Below are positions 1 through 8,000 of a DNA stretch of 8,455 bases, piece by piece. Every line of letters starts with the position of its first letter. Position 1 is the first letter of the stretch. Where the stretch lies: positions 1 to 8,455 of the forward strand of contig JAPLUJ010000675.1 in assembly GCA_026397695.1 (NCBI GenBank), in the 5' to 3' direction. Position numbers and translations under genes: made by a program. The notes under the pieces are model-generated. The model had not been told where the DNA came from. It did no database searches and saw only the letters and a program-made list of their open reading frames with translations. This DNA comes from Verrucomicrobiota bacterium. GTDB lineage: Bacteria > Verrucomicrobiota > Verrucomicrobiia > Verrucomicrobiales > Akkermansiaceae.

Positions 1-1385
1 GAGCCGGAGGTCGGGGTGACGCTCAGATCGCCCATGCGCAACGTTTGGTCCAACGTCAGCTCGATCGTGCCTTGCGGGGTTAGAGCACGGCCTGCCAGTC
101 CGGCGTAGTCGGTGCCATACCGATAGACGCGGAACACCGCGTTCATGTATTGGTCGGTGCGGACCGGATCGACGGCAATGCTGCCACCCTGGGTCAGCGG
201 ACCGCTATCGGTGACAGGGCACAGGTATTGCCAGACGCACTCGCCGGCGCTGGTGACTTCGAACAGGTTGCCCTTCACACCCTCGCAGATCAGGGTGTTG
301 CCGTTAGGCAGGCGTTGGCAGCCGGAGATTTCCGCCGAGTAGAAGTCGGTCGCCGGACTGCTGGCATAGGTCCACACCGGCAAAGCCGGTCCGAACGCGG
401 TTCCGCTGGCAATAGTATAATTGCCGGCGGCATCCACCGGCGGCACTATCTGGTTGATGGTCGAGTAGCCGCGGCCGATGCCGTTGTTGAAGATGAGGAT
501 GTTGCCGGCACCGGGGCATCCGGCGGGGATCCAGTGGGTGTGGTGTTGTTGATAGAATTGCTGGTTGGCGTTGGTGCCGCGGTCGTATTGCTGCGGGTTG
601 CCCCAGCGGTAGAGGATGTCGCCGCCCTTGTTATAGCGTCCCCCCGCATGACTGGCGGCCTGCGCGGTGGTCGTCTGATGATCGATGACAAACAGCTCGC
701 TGTTGCCCCGGATGCTCAGCATCACCTGATCCAGTTCGGCGTTGTAATCAATCCCGTTCACATGGTTCCAGAACTGCGGGATCATCATGCCTGTGCCATT
801 GACATCGATCAACTCGGGATGGTTGGTCACCACGCCGTAGTTATTCTTGGTGGCATCGTAATCCTGGATCATGTGATCCCAGATGTGCCATTGCCAGACG
901 ACAGTGCCGCCATAGGGCTTGGACGGAGCCACTTCAATGATGTAGTCGGGCAGCATGTAGCCATTGGTGATGCTGGTGTCCAGCTGGCTCGGTTTGAAGC
1001 CGGCGGCGATCACCTCGGCATAGGTTTTTTTCTCGGCCACCAGCACCAGCACGTTTCCGTTAGGCAATACCTTGAAGTCGTGGTGCGCGATGTAGTTCGA
1101 GCTGTAGTAATCGAAGGCCCAGACCATGGTGCCGTCCCAGTCGTATTCCTCGATGCGCCCGCCCTCGCCGCCGCCGGTCGAGGGGCCGCCGCTCATGATC
1201 ATGCAGGCGCGGATCATGTGCCCGTTCTCCAGCAGATACGCCGAGCGCCCCGGTTCATATTCGCTGGACCACCGATGAACCACCTCACCCGCGTTGTTGA
1301 TCAGGTAGGTCTTGGTGTGGTGCATCGGTGCCATCAGGGTGTAGCCGTCATAAGCGCCGGAGCTGTTATAAAACAGGCCCAGCGT
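1..1385 (-). other. ASST-like beta-propeller domain 3 (runs to the window edge)
   Basis: It starts LGLFYNSSGAYDGYTLMAPM, then HHTKTYLINNAGEVVHRW, and is more diverged from copies 1 and 2 than they are from each other. Family motifs: IAHHDFKVLPNGNVLVLVAE, WQWHIWDHMIQDYD, FWNHVNGIDYN (His at 762-764), LSIRGNSELFVIDH (Arg at 708-710), DILYRWGNPQQYDRG, QHHTHWIPAG (first His at 543-545), GAGNILIFNNG and RLPNGNTLICEG. It closes with FRVYRYGTDYAGLAGRALT. All four expected active-site positions (three His and the Arg) are kept, so this is the copy most likely to be an active sulfotransferase. The sequence after it (LDQTLRMGDLSVTPTSGS) looks like the start of another linker or domain. Confidence 0.85.
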
Positions 1386-4300
1386 CGGGTCCGCAGCCAC
1401 CGTGTAGGACAGCCTGGTGGACGGCGCATCTGACGGATACGTGGTGGCAAGGCCGGCCCCGTCGGTGGCGGTCAGGTAATAGCTCACCGTGGTGCCCGCA
1501 GGCAGCGCCGGGATCTGGCCGCCATACGTGCCGTCGCCGGCCGCGCCGTCCTCGTGCAACCCGTCGTCCAGCATGGCAATCGTGGTGGAACTGCTGCCCT
1601 CCGAGGTGACGACAACGGCGATCTGGTCGAGGTCGATTCGGTGGTCGGTACTGGTGCCGCCACCGGTGAACTGGAAGCGCATTTTGAGTGTGCTGACGAG
1701 TTCGCCTGCGGCAAGGTCGTAGTGGTATTGTGTCCAGCCATGGGTACTTCCCGTGTCCTCGTGCAGCCGTGTCACGTAGCTGTTTCCGGTGCCGGTGGCG
1801 TCGAGTTGAAAGGCCCAGCCTGCGGTGCTGTTTGCCAAGCCGAGGGTTTGGATCCAGAACTCGACATAGCCCGAAGCGGCGGCGGCATTGATGGTGGCGG
1901 TTGTGGCCATCATGGCTCCTGTTAGCGTGTTGAGGGTGTTGCCACCTTTATACTCCATGCCGCAGGCATTGCCGGTCCCGTAATTCGATCCGGTACGCTG
2001 CTCGAAATAGCTTCCCGTCACTGTCCATGCGTTCCCCGCGCTGCTGCCGGTCCATGGCTTGACCGCCGTGGAAGCCATCGTCTCGGTGAAGACGGTGGTC
2101 GTGGTGGGGGTGCCGCTGCCGCCCGTGGAATACGTCAGCGTGGCGCTGGCGACGCTGGCGTCGTCGGTCATCCGGGCGGTGACCCACACCGGGTAGCTGG
2201 GTGTCGGCGTGGTGGGCGTGCGAGTCGTGAGGGTGATGGCAGGGGCGGCATTGGCGACGGTCATTGCCAAACCCTGGGTACGCATTTGGATCGAATAAAG
2301 GGCGGCTTCGGTGGTGATGAAAAGCGTCCGCCGGTCGGCTCCGGCAAAGCACAGGTTGGTCGGACGGTCCACCACGTTGATCGTCTGGAGCAGGACGCCT
2401 GCCGAGCTATAGACCAGCACGTCGCTCGACGTGAGATACACATTGCCATCGCCATCGGTTTTTATGCCGTCGGATCCAACCGATACAAAGAGTGTCTTGC
2501 CAGTCAGGGAGCCGTCGGAGTTGATGGTATATTTGTAGGTGGCGCCCGCGCCGTAGTCGCTCACGTAGAGGGTGGTACCGCTGGCGGTGCCCGCGATTCC
2601 GTTAGGTTTCATCATGTCGCTGATCACCCGTGTCACGGTGCTGCGGTCGGCGCTGATATAGTAAACGTGCTGGCCGTCCTGCACCTGAGTGCCGAAAAAC
2701 ACCGGATCCGTGAAATAGATGCCGCCCTTGGCATCGATCCAAAGGTCATTGGGTTCGTTGAAACGCATGCCGTTATACTGGGATGCCAGCACGGTCACTA
2801 CTCCGGACGGGGTGATGGATACAATCCGGCCGTTGGTTCCCTCGCAGGCGATGAGGTTGCCGGAGGCATCGAAAGCCAAGCCGTTGGATCCGCCCGAGTT
2901 CGTGCGGAAAACCGACAATTGTCCGGTGGCCGACCACTTGCGGATGGTGTTGGCCGTGATGTCCGAAAAAAACACATTGCCACTGGTGTCGGCCGCCGGC
3001 CCCTCGCCGAACTGCAGGCCGGTGACCAACGCCGCGTTGCTGGCACCAGGCTGCACCAGGCTCGTGGTCTTCAGGACCACGCGGAATCCGACATGATAGT
3101 AGGGGTGGTTGGGGTCGTCCGGCCCGCGATAGTAGCCGGGGTCGCGGTTGGCCGTCCTACTGTGTCCATAGTATTCCGCGCCGTTATACCAATTGCCGCC
3201 GCGCAGCACGCGATAGGGGTTGCCGTCAGGCATCGGATCGCCCGTCGTCGGTCCGGTGGGATTGCTCGACGGGCTGACGGAATAGTAACCGTTGCCATAC
3301 CAATCGTTGCACCATTGCCAGACGTTGCCCGCCATGTCATAAAGTCCGTAGCCGTTGACAGCGTTGGATGTCTGATAGCTGGTTTGGCTTCCGGGCCAGT
3401 TGAACTCGCCCTTGAGGTGAAGCTGGCCGTTGTAAAAGCCCACCGGGGTGGTGCACGGGTAATCGCCCGATTCGTAGGGATCGCCCGAGCTTTGCCAGTT
3501 GGACCAGGTTCCGTCGGTATTCGGATAGTCTCCCCACGGGAACATGGTGTAGGTGTTGCCGCCGTTGGCGGCATACTCCCATTCGGCTTCGGTCGGCAGC
3601 CGGTAGCCGTTTTTACTGAAGGTGCAGGCCCACGTTGATAGATTGTAGCATTGCTGGTATCCTTGGACCGCGCTGAGCCAGTTGCCGTAGGCCGCCGCGC
3701 CCTCCCAGCGCACGCCCACCATCGGATGGTTGTCACGGCCTGTTAGAACAGAGAACGCGCCGCCGTCCCACACGATGCCGCTGTAAACCACGCCATAGAG
3801 TGTGGATGACCGGGTTTCGCAATAGATCGTGCTGCCACCGGTCGCATAAACCAGGCCGTTGCGCACTTCGATCAGCCCTTGAGCCAGCGCCGAATTGAGA
3901 TAGTCGCAGTATTGCCGGGTGGTGATGTCATAAGTGCCCATGCAGAACGCGTCGATCGCGACGGTATGGAGCGGCTTTTCGTCGGTGGGATGGGCCGGAT
4001 CGGTGTAATTGAAGTGGTCGCCCATCGAGAACGAGCCCCGCGGTATCACGGAGAGCGCAGGAGCATTCAAGCTGGCCGGCGTCCCGCCGCGCACGCAGCG
4101 AACGTGCCACAGTCCGGTCTTGGCGGCGTAGCTTGTTAGACCGTAGTCACTATCCAAATACCAGGCTTGGGTCGTGTCGTTGGCCAACGATGTGGACGAC
4201 CAGTAGCGCGTGGTGGTGGCGCCGGTGAAATACGTCTTGTCGAACGAGGGCGCGCGGAAGTTGTTGTCGCTAACCGATTGCAGCTCCTTGATGTTGGGCA

Positions 4301-4990
4301 AGCGCCAGTCGCTTTGTCCGCCCAGGGTGAGGCTTTCGGCATAGGCCAGCGACTGCTCCCAGGTCATCGTGGCCGACTCCGCCTGTTGCCATACCAGACC
4401 GGTGTGGTTGTCGGTCACCGTGCCGTCACCGTTGTTCGTTAGGTCGCCGGTGAAATGGGTGACGCCGGAGGTCAGGTCGGTAGCGGAAAACAGGGTGTAT
4501 GTGCGGTTCGCGGAGGACTGGAAGCAAACGGCAAAGCCGGTGGTCTTGGAAACACTCTGGATGTGGAAATAGGAGAGCGCGCTGGTCGGCTGGCTATCCG
4601 CCAGATACTCGTGATAATTGTCCACGCCGTCCCCATCGGGATCCGCGGTGGAAACAGAGGTGGAGGATGTGGTCTTGCCATCGCCGCCAAAGTAGCCCGC
4701 CCGCCACCAATCGGGGATGCCGTCGCCCACAGTGTCGGTTTCCTTCTGCACCACATAGGCATAGGTGCTGGCAGGTGCGTCCTCGGGATCGGAGGCGGAA
4801 AAACCCGTGTCATCCGTTGCTGTTATGTAGTAGCTCACCGCGGTTCCCACCGCCTGAGCCGGGATCTGGGCCCCATAAACGTGGTCGCCAGCGGTGCCGT
4901 CGCCGTGAGCACCGTCGTCAACCATCGTTAGAGTGGCGGTGCTTCCGCCGCCCGAAATCACCGTGACGGTGATCTGGTCAAGATTGATGC
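1..4990 (-). CDS. Continuation of the same giant protein after the frameshift: Ig-like, DUF1566, FGE-fold, SMP-30 and third ASST modules (3' partial)
   Basis: This minus-strand frame has no stop codon from 5090 to the left edge, about 1,660 codons past the frameshift. It resumes precisely where the upstream frame loses homology (RINLDQI, matching RIDLDQI in the later copy). It then encodes the end of the Ig-like module A, a DGDG linker, DUF1566, an FGE-fold domain, an SMP-30-like propeller, module B and a third ASST propeller. The only in-frame start candidates near its 5' end are a GTG at 4959-4961 and an ATG at 4923-4925. Both lie inside the conserved Ig-like strand (TLTMVDDG), and I see no ribosome binding site. 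An independent gene starting there would begin mid-domain, so I treat this as the second half of one reading frame. The end of the protein lies beyond position 1. If the frameshift is real, this half would probably not be translated as part of the protein. Confidence 0.85.
1386..2262 (-). other. Jelly-roll domain nested in an Ig-like domain, copy B (intact)
   Basis: A paralogue of the module at 4750-5571. It reads ANAAPAITLTTRTPTTPTP, WVTARMTDDASVASATLTY, TTTTVFTETM, FEQRTGSNYGTGNACGMEYK, SGYVEFWIQTL, KMRFQFTGGGTSTDHRIDLD, MLDDGLHEDGAAGDGTYGG, QIPALPAGTTVSYYLTATDG and SDAPSTRLSYTV. It carries the GGGTSTDH loop missing from copy A and stays in one frame throughout, which is what allows the frameshift in copy A to be located. 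It links the SMP-30 propeller to the third ASST propeller. Confidence 0.8.
1640..2262 (-). repeat. Long intragenic repeat, copy B (partner at about 5000-5571)
   Basis: The second copy of the module repeat. It has an intact loop and no frame disruption, and is the internal reference for locating the lesion in copy A. Confidence 0.75.
2272..3062 (-). other. SMP-30/gluconolactonase-like beta-propeller domain
   Basis: About 260 residues of six-bladed propeller type. Motifs in order: LQFGEGPAADTSGNVFFSD, GGSNGLAFDASGNLIACEG, RFNEPNDLWIDAKGGIYFTD, MMKPNGIAG, LYVSDYGAG, VGSDGIKTDGDGNVYLTS and PTNLCFAG. The SMP-30 family binds a divalent metal through Glu, Asn and Asp. All three appear to be kept: Glu in FGEGP (3003-3005), Asn in KPNG (2601-2603) and Asp in GSDGIK (2469-2471). 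Members hydrolyse sugar lactones. A lactonase or related hydrolase role is plausible, but the substrate cannot be read from sequence. Confidence 0.85.
3043..3081. repeat. Tandem 10-base repeat next to a 7-bp hairpin at the FGE/SMP-30 junction
   Basis: gcaccaggct occurs twice head to tail (3043-3052, 3053-3062). It is followed at once by an inverted repeat, cgtggtc (3063-3069) and gaccacg (3075-3081), with loop ttcag. The segment encodes the short linker after GFRVV. It may be a trace of module joining or replication slippage, or chance in coding DNA. Confidence 0.55.
3066..4060 (-). other. Formylglycine-generating-enzyme (FGE/SUMF1) fold domain lacking the catalytic cysteines
   Basis: About 330 residues, beginning IPRGSFSMGDHF, then HTVAIDAFCMGTYDITTRQY, HPMVGVRWEGAAAYGNWLS, YRLPTEAEWEYAANGG, FPWGDYPNTDG, GLYDMAGNVWQWCNDWYG, YRVLRGGNWYNG and YHVGFRVV. 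These are the standard FGE-sulfatase family landmarks in the right order. True formylglycine-generating enzymes need a Cys pair in the segment between RGGxW and GFR, and usually end GFRCA. Here that segment (NGAEYYGHSRTANRDPGYYR and onward) has no Cys and the end is GFRVV. Sulfatase activation is therefore not expected. The domain more likely serves as a binding or scaffold module, like many family members in PVC bacteria. Confidence 0.88.
4085..4460 (-). other. DUF1566 (Lcl_C) domain
   Basis: About 125 residues with the full set of DUF1566 landmarks in order: FTGDLTNNGDGTVTDNHTGL, VWQQ, TWEQSLAYAESL, WRLPNIKELQSVSD, YWSSTS, AWYLDSDYG and LWHVRCVR. The family has a C-type-lectin-like fold and is found in exported bacterial proteins, often with unknown ligand. 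It passes directly into the FGE-fold domain with a linker of about ten residues (GGTPASLNAP). The length is normal for the family. No catalytic role is expected; ligand or glycan binding is the usual guess. Confidence 0.85.
4461..4742 (-). other. DGDG calcium-type linker and small beta domain
   Basis: The segment reads DTVGDGIPDWWRAGYFGG, then ADPDGDGVDNYHEYLADSQP, then a short beta-rich stretch with FHIQSVSKTTGFAVCF and RTYTLFSATDL. The Asp/Gly-rich DxDGDGxxNxxEY pattern is a typical thrombospondin type 3/EF-hand-like calcium-binding linker of exported Verrucomicrobia proteins. There it usually precedes a domain describing a 'STDL'-type beta fold, as here. It probably stiffens the connection between module A and the DUF1566 domain when calcium is bound. 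Function is inferred from the motif only. Confidence 0.7.
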
Positions 4991-5010
4991 GCGGTGAACT
5001 GGAAGCGCAT
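4978..5010 (-). other. Frameshift point inside jelly-roll module A
   Basis: Both paralogous modules read MRFQFT just upstream and (I/L)DQI just downstream. In copy B (about 1640-1680) the two are joined by GGGTSTDHRID. In copy A the sequence jumps from TTCACC to GCGCATCAATCTT, which is 23 bases shorter. This moves the reading frame by one base and brings a TGA into frame at 4978-4980. Restoring the frame gives RINLDQI and leads into 1,660 open codons. Short CACCG-type repeats around the loop in copy B could favour slippage deletion, but that mechanism is inference. A sequencing or assembly error in this GC-rich duplicated region is the main alternative. I see no slippery heptamer that would suggest programmed frameshifting. 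Confidence 0.8.
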
Positions 5011-8000
5011 CTTGAGTGTGCCGACCCGTTCGCTGCTTTCGAGGGTGTAAGTATACTTTTGCCAAGTGTGGCTGCTGCCCGTGAGTTCGCTCAGGCGCGT
5101 CACATAGCCACTCCCGGAATCGAGTTGGAAGGTCCAGCCATCCGTGCCGTCGAGGGTCAGGGTTTGGATCCAGAATTCCACGTAGCCCGACGTGCCGGCG
5201 GCATTGATGGAGTTGGTGGTGGCAATCATCGCACCGGTCAAGGTGTTGTTAGTGGTCTGACCTTTGTATTCCAGACCACAGGCGTTGCCCGTGCCGTAGT
5301 TGGCCTGGGTGCGCTGTTCGAAATAGCCGCCTGTAACCGTCCAGGTGTTCACGGCACCAGTGCCGGCCCAGGGCTTGGGCACCGCGGTGGCGGTCATCGT
5401 CTCGGTGAAGACGGTGGTGGTGGTGGGCGTGCCGCTGCCGGTCAGGTAGGTGAGCGTGGCACCGGCGACGCTGCCGCCATCGGTGATGGTGCTGGTGACC
5501 CAGACGGCGTCCGTGGCGGCGGGGGCCACGGGCGTGCGGGCCGTGTTGGCGATCACGGGCGCGGTGTTGCCCGTGATCGTCGCACCGGATGTTAGGGTGT
5601 GCCCGGAAAATCCGGCGAAGCTGGCGGCGTAACGCGTGGCACGCGGCACGGCATTGGTCATGGGCAGGGTGTCGCCGATCGCCGGCACAATCCCGGAAGC
5701 CGTCACCGGCTTGATGTATTCCCAGGCCACATTGCCATCGGCATCGACTTCGACCAGATAGCCTGTGGTGGTCGCGCAGACCAGCGTGTTACCATTGGAC
5801 AGGCGCAGGGCGCTCGACCCGAAATGGCTGAACAGGGTGTGGTTTCCAACCGAACTGTAATTCCATGTGACCTGTTTTGAAAGCGACTGGTTGGCCTTCA
5901 TGGTGTCCTTGTCAAAGGTCCAGGTATCGTATCCGGCTGTTGGCGGGTTCACGTAGGTTCCCGTATCGACCTTGCTGGAGTTCAGGTAGGGGTTGATCTC
6001 GAAGACATAGGACTGCGGGGTTCTCTGATAGAGATACTGGTTGTTGCTGAACACCAGCAGGTGCCCCGCCCCGCTCAGGCCGCTGGCGATCCACTGCGCG
6101 TTGCTGCTGCCGCCGATCTGCTTGTTGCCGCTGGTGGCGGTTTCCCAGTTGATGCCGACCGACGGTGCCGTCCCCTGGCTGTAGCGGGCCGGGTCGCCGA
6201 AGCGATAGAGAAAATCGCCCGCAGTGGTGGCAGCCAGCGCGATGCTGCCGCTCGGGTTGCCCGTCAGGAACGTGTTGCCGTGGTCGATCACATAGAACTC
6301 GCCCTGGCGCGAATTGACCACGATCTGGTTGAGCGACTGGTTGAAGTCCAGTGAATTGCAGTCCAGCCAGTTGCTTTGCAGCGGCCGGCCCGGCAGGTTG
6401 AGGTGGATCTTGCCCGGATAGTCGGCGATGGTTTTTCCCGTGGCGACATAGTTGAGCTTCGTGGCATCGACACTTGGGATGGCGTGGTCCCAGAACGACC
6501 ATTCCCAAATGATATTGCCGCTCATATCGACCTCGACGATGGTTTCGATCTGGGCTCCCACATACTGGGCATCGGCCGGGTCACATCCGGCGGCCAGACA
6601 CTGGGCGTGGGTCACGTCCTTGTTGGCCAGATAGAGTGTGGCATAGGCCCCGAGCTTCGGGTCATAGATGAGCTTGAAATCGCCGTGGGGATGGTAGCCG
6701 CTACGGGTTTCATAGTATTGCCAGATGGTGCTACCGTTCCAGTCGATCTCCTTGAGTCCGGTGTTGCCGCTGGCGTCGGTGGCCCAGTCGAGCACGTTGC
6801 CGCTTTCCAGCAGCCGTGGATCCGTTCCGGTGGCCCATGTGTGCGCCACGCGCCCCTGCATGTCGATCAGATAGGCGGTTCCCTGGGTGCCGAAGAACGT
6901 GTAGCCATTGGCGGCCTTGGTCGCGTCCCAATACTGGGTTTCGGTCTGGCGCTGCATCGCTTGATAGTTGGTGGTGCCGGCATAAGGATGATCGACGGCG
7001 GTGCGTCCGGCAATGGTGGAGCCCCCTGTCAGCGTGCGGACGGCGAGGGCCGGGTGGTCGGCCTTGTAGCGATAGGCGCGGAAGATGGAATTTACCATCG
7101 GCAGCCGGTCGCCAAGGGTCAGCACTTTGCCGTCGGTGGTGACCGGCACGATGTAATCCCAGATCGCCGCGCCTTCGGGCGTGACCTCCAAGATGTAGCC
7201 CTCGGTATCCGCGCAGACCAAGGTGTTACCGTTAGACAGGCGCTGGGCGCTGCAGCCGATCTGGCTGAAGACCGTCAGGTTGCTCGCGCTCGAATAGTTC
7301 CACACCACCTGCTTCGAGATCAGTTTGGGCGCCTTGTCAGTCACCGCGAGCGGCATGACCGTGTTGTAGCCCGCGTCGGGCGGATTGACATAGGACCCCG
7401 TGTTGTTGCCGCTGGCGTCCAGATAGGGATTGATCTCCATCACATAGGATTGGGAGGTGTGCTCGGATAGATACTCCGCGTTGTTGAAGATGAGGAAATG
7501 GCCGGCTCCCGTGAGTCCCTCGGCGATCCACTGGATGCCATGAGCGCCGCCCATCTGTTTGGTGCCGGTGGTCGACTGGGTCCAATCCTCCAGGATCGAC
7601 GGTTTGTCGCCCTGGTCATAGCGCGCCGGATCACCGAAGCGGTAAAGAAAATCGCCCGCGCTCGTGGCCGCCAGGGCGATGTTGGCCGTCGGATTCCCCG
7701 CAATGAACGTGTTGCCATGGTCGATCACATAGAACTCGCCCTGCACCGAGTTGACCACGATCTGGTCGAGCGCCTGGTTGTAGTCCAGCGAATTGCAATG
7801 CAGCCAGTCGGCTTTCAAATTGTGGCCGGCGAGGTTGATGTTGAGTTTGTTAGGGTAGCTGGTGATCGTCTTGCCCGCGCCCACGTAGTTCGACTTGGCG
7901 GCCGAGTAGTCCTGGATCAAATGGTCGAAGAAGCACCACTCCCAGACGATGGTGTTGGTCTTGGTGACGGAGTTATAGTAAACCTCGACCAGCGCGTCCA

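Larger units (their letters stand above)
4750..5571 (-). other. Jelly-roll domain nested in an Ig-like domain, copy A (contains the frameshift)
   Basis: The module starts with an Ig-like half (APVIANTARTPVAPAATDAV, then WVTSTITDGGSV and ATLTY). A Thr-rich TTTTVFTETM leads into a jelly-roll-like domain with FEQRTQANYGTGNACGLEY, TSGYVEFWIQTLTLDGTDGW and KMRFQF. The Ig-like half then resumes with VDDGAHGDGTAGDHVYG, QIPAQ and VSYYITATDDTG. The two Ig halves together resemble the DDGxxxDGxAGDxxYGxxIP domains common in PVC-group giant proteins, with the jelly roll inserted in a loop. The frameshift falls in the last strand of the jelly roll. Probable role: spacer, adhesion or glycan contact between catalytic-type modules (inference). 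Confidence 0.75.

Noticed and set aside
1025..2972. Seven-base homopolymers (T7 at 1025-1031, A7 at 2966-2972) as further frameshift sites
   Set aside because: The minus-strand frame and domain motifs continue uninterrupted across both.
3066..3250. Variable region of a diversity-generating retroelement in the FGE-fold domain
   Set aside because: FGE and DUF1566 folds can be such targets, and the end of this domain is rich in Tyr and Asn. But no reverse transcriptase or template repeat is in the window, and this RGGNWYNG...YYHVGFRVV pattern is ordinary for PVC-group members as far as I recall.
150..3638. Long plus-strand open frames (150-1433 and 2286-3638)
   Set aside because: They lie exactly antisense and in codon register to the minus-strand gene, which almost never uses TTA, CTA or TCA. 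Their translations are rich in Val, Gly, Ala, His and Arg with no domain motifs, while the minus strand shows clear domains throughout.
4923..4925. ATG as the start of an independent second gene
   Set aside because: It lies inside a conserved Ig-like strand, and I see no ribosome binding site. The homology continues upstream of it across the frameshift.
4978..5010. Programmed ribosomal frameshift
   Set aside because: I see no slippery heptamer or downstream pseudoknot, and comparison with copy B points to a length difference of 23 bases rather than recoding.
5550..5579. Intrinsic terminator at the 11-bp hairpin
   Set aside because: There is no T-tract on either side, and it lies within open coding sequence.
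4933..7470. Plus-strand open frames at 4933-5595 and 6376-7470
   Set aside because: They are low-complexity antisense shadows over the ASST propellers and module A, with no recognisable motifs.
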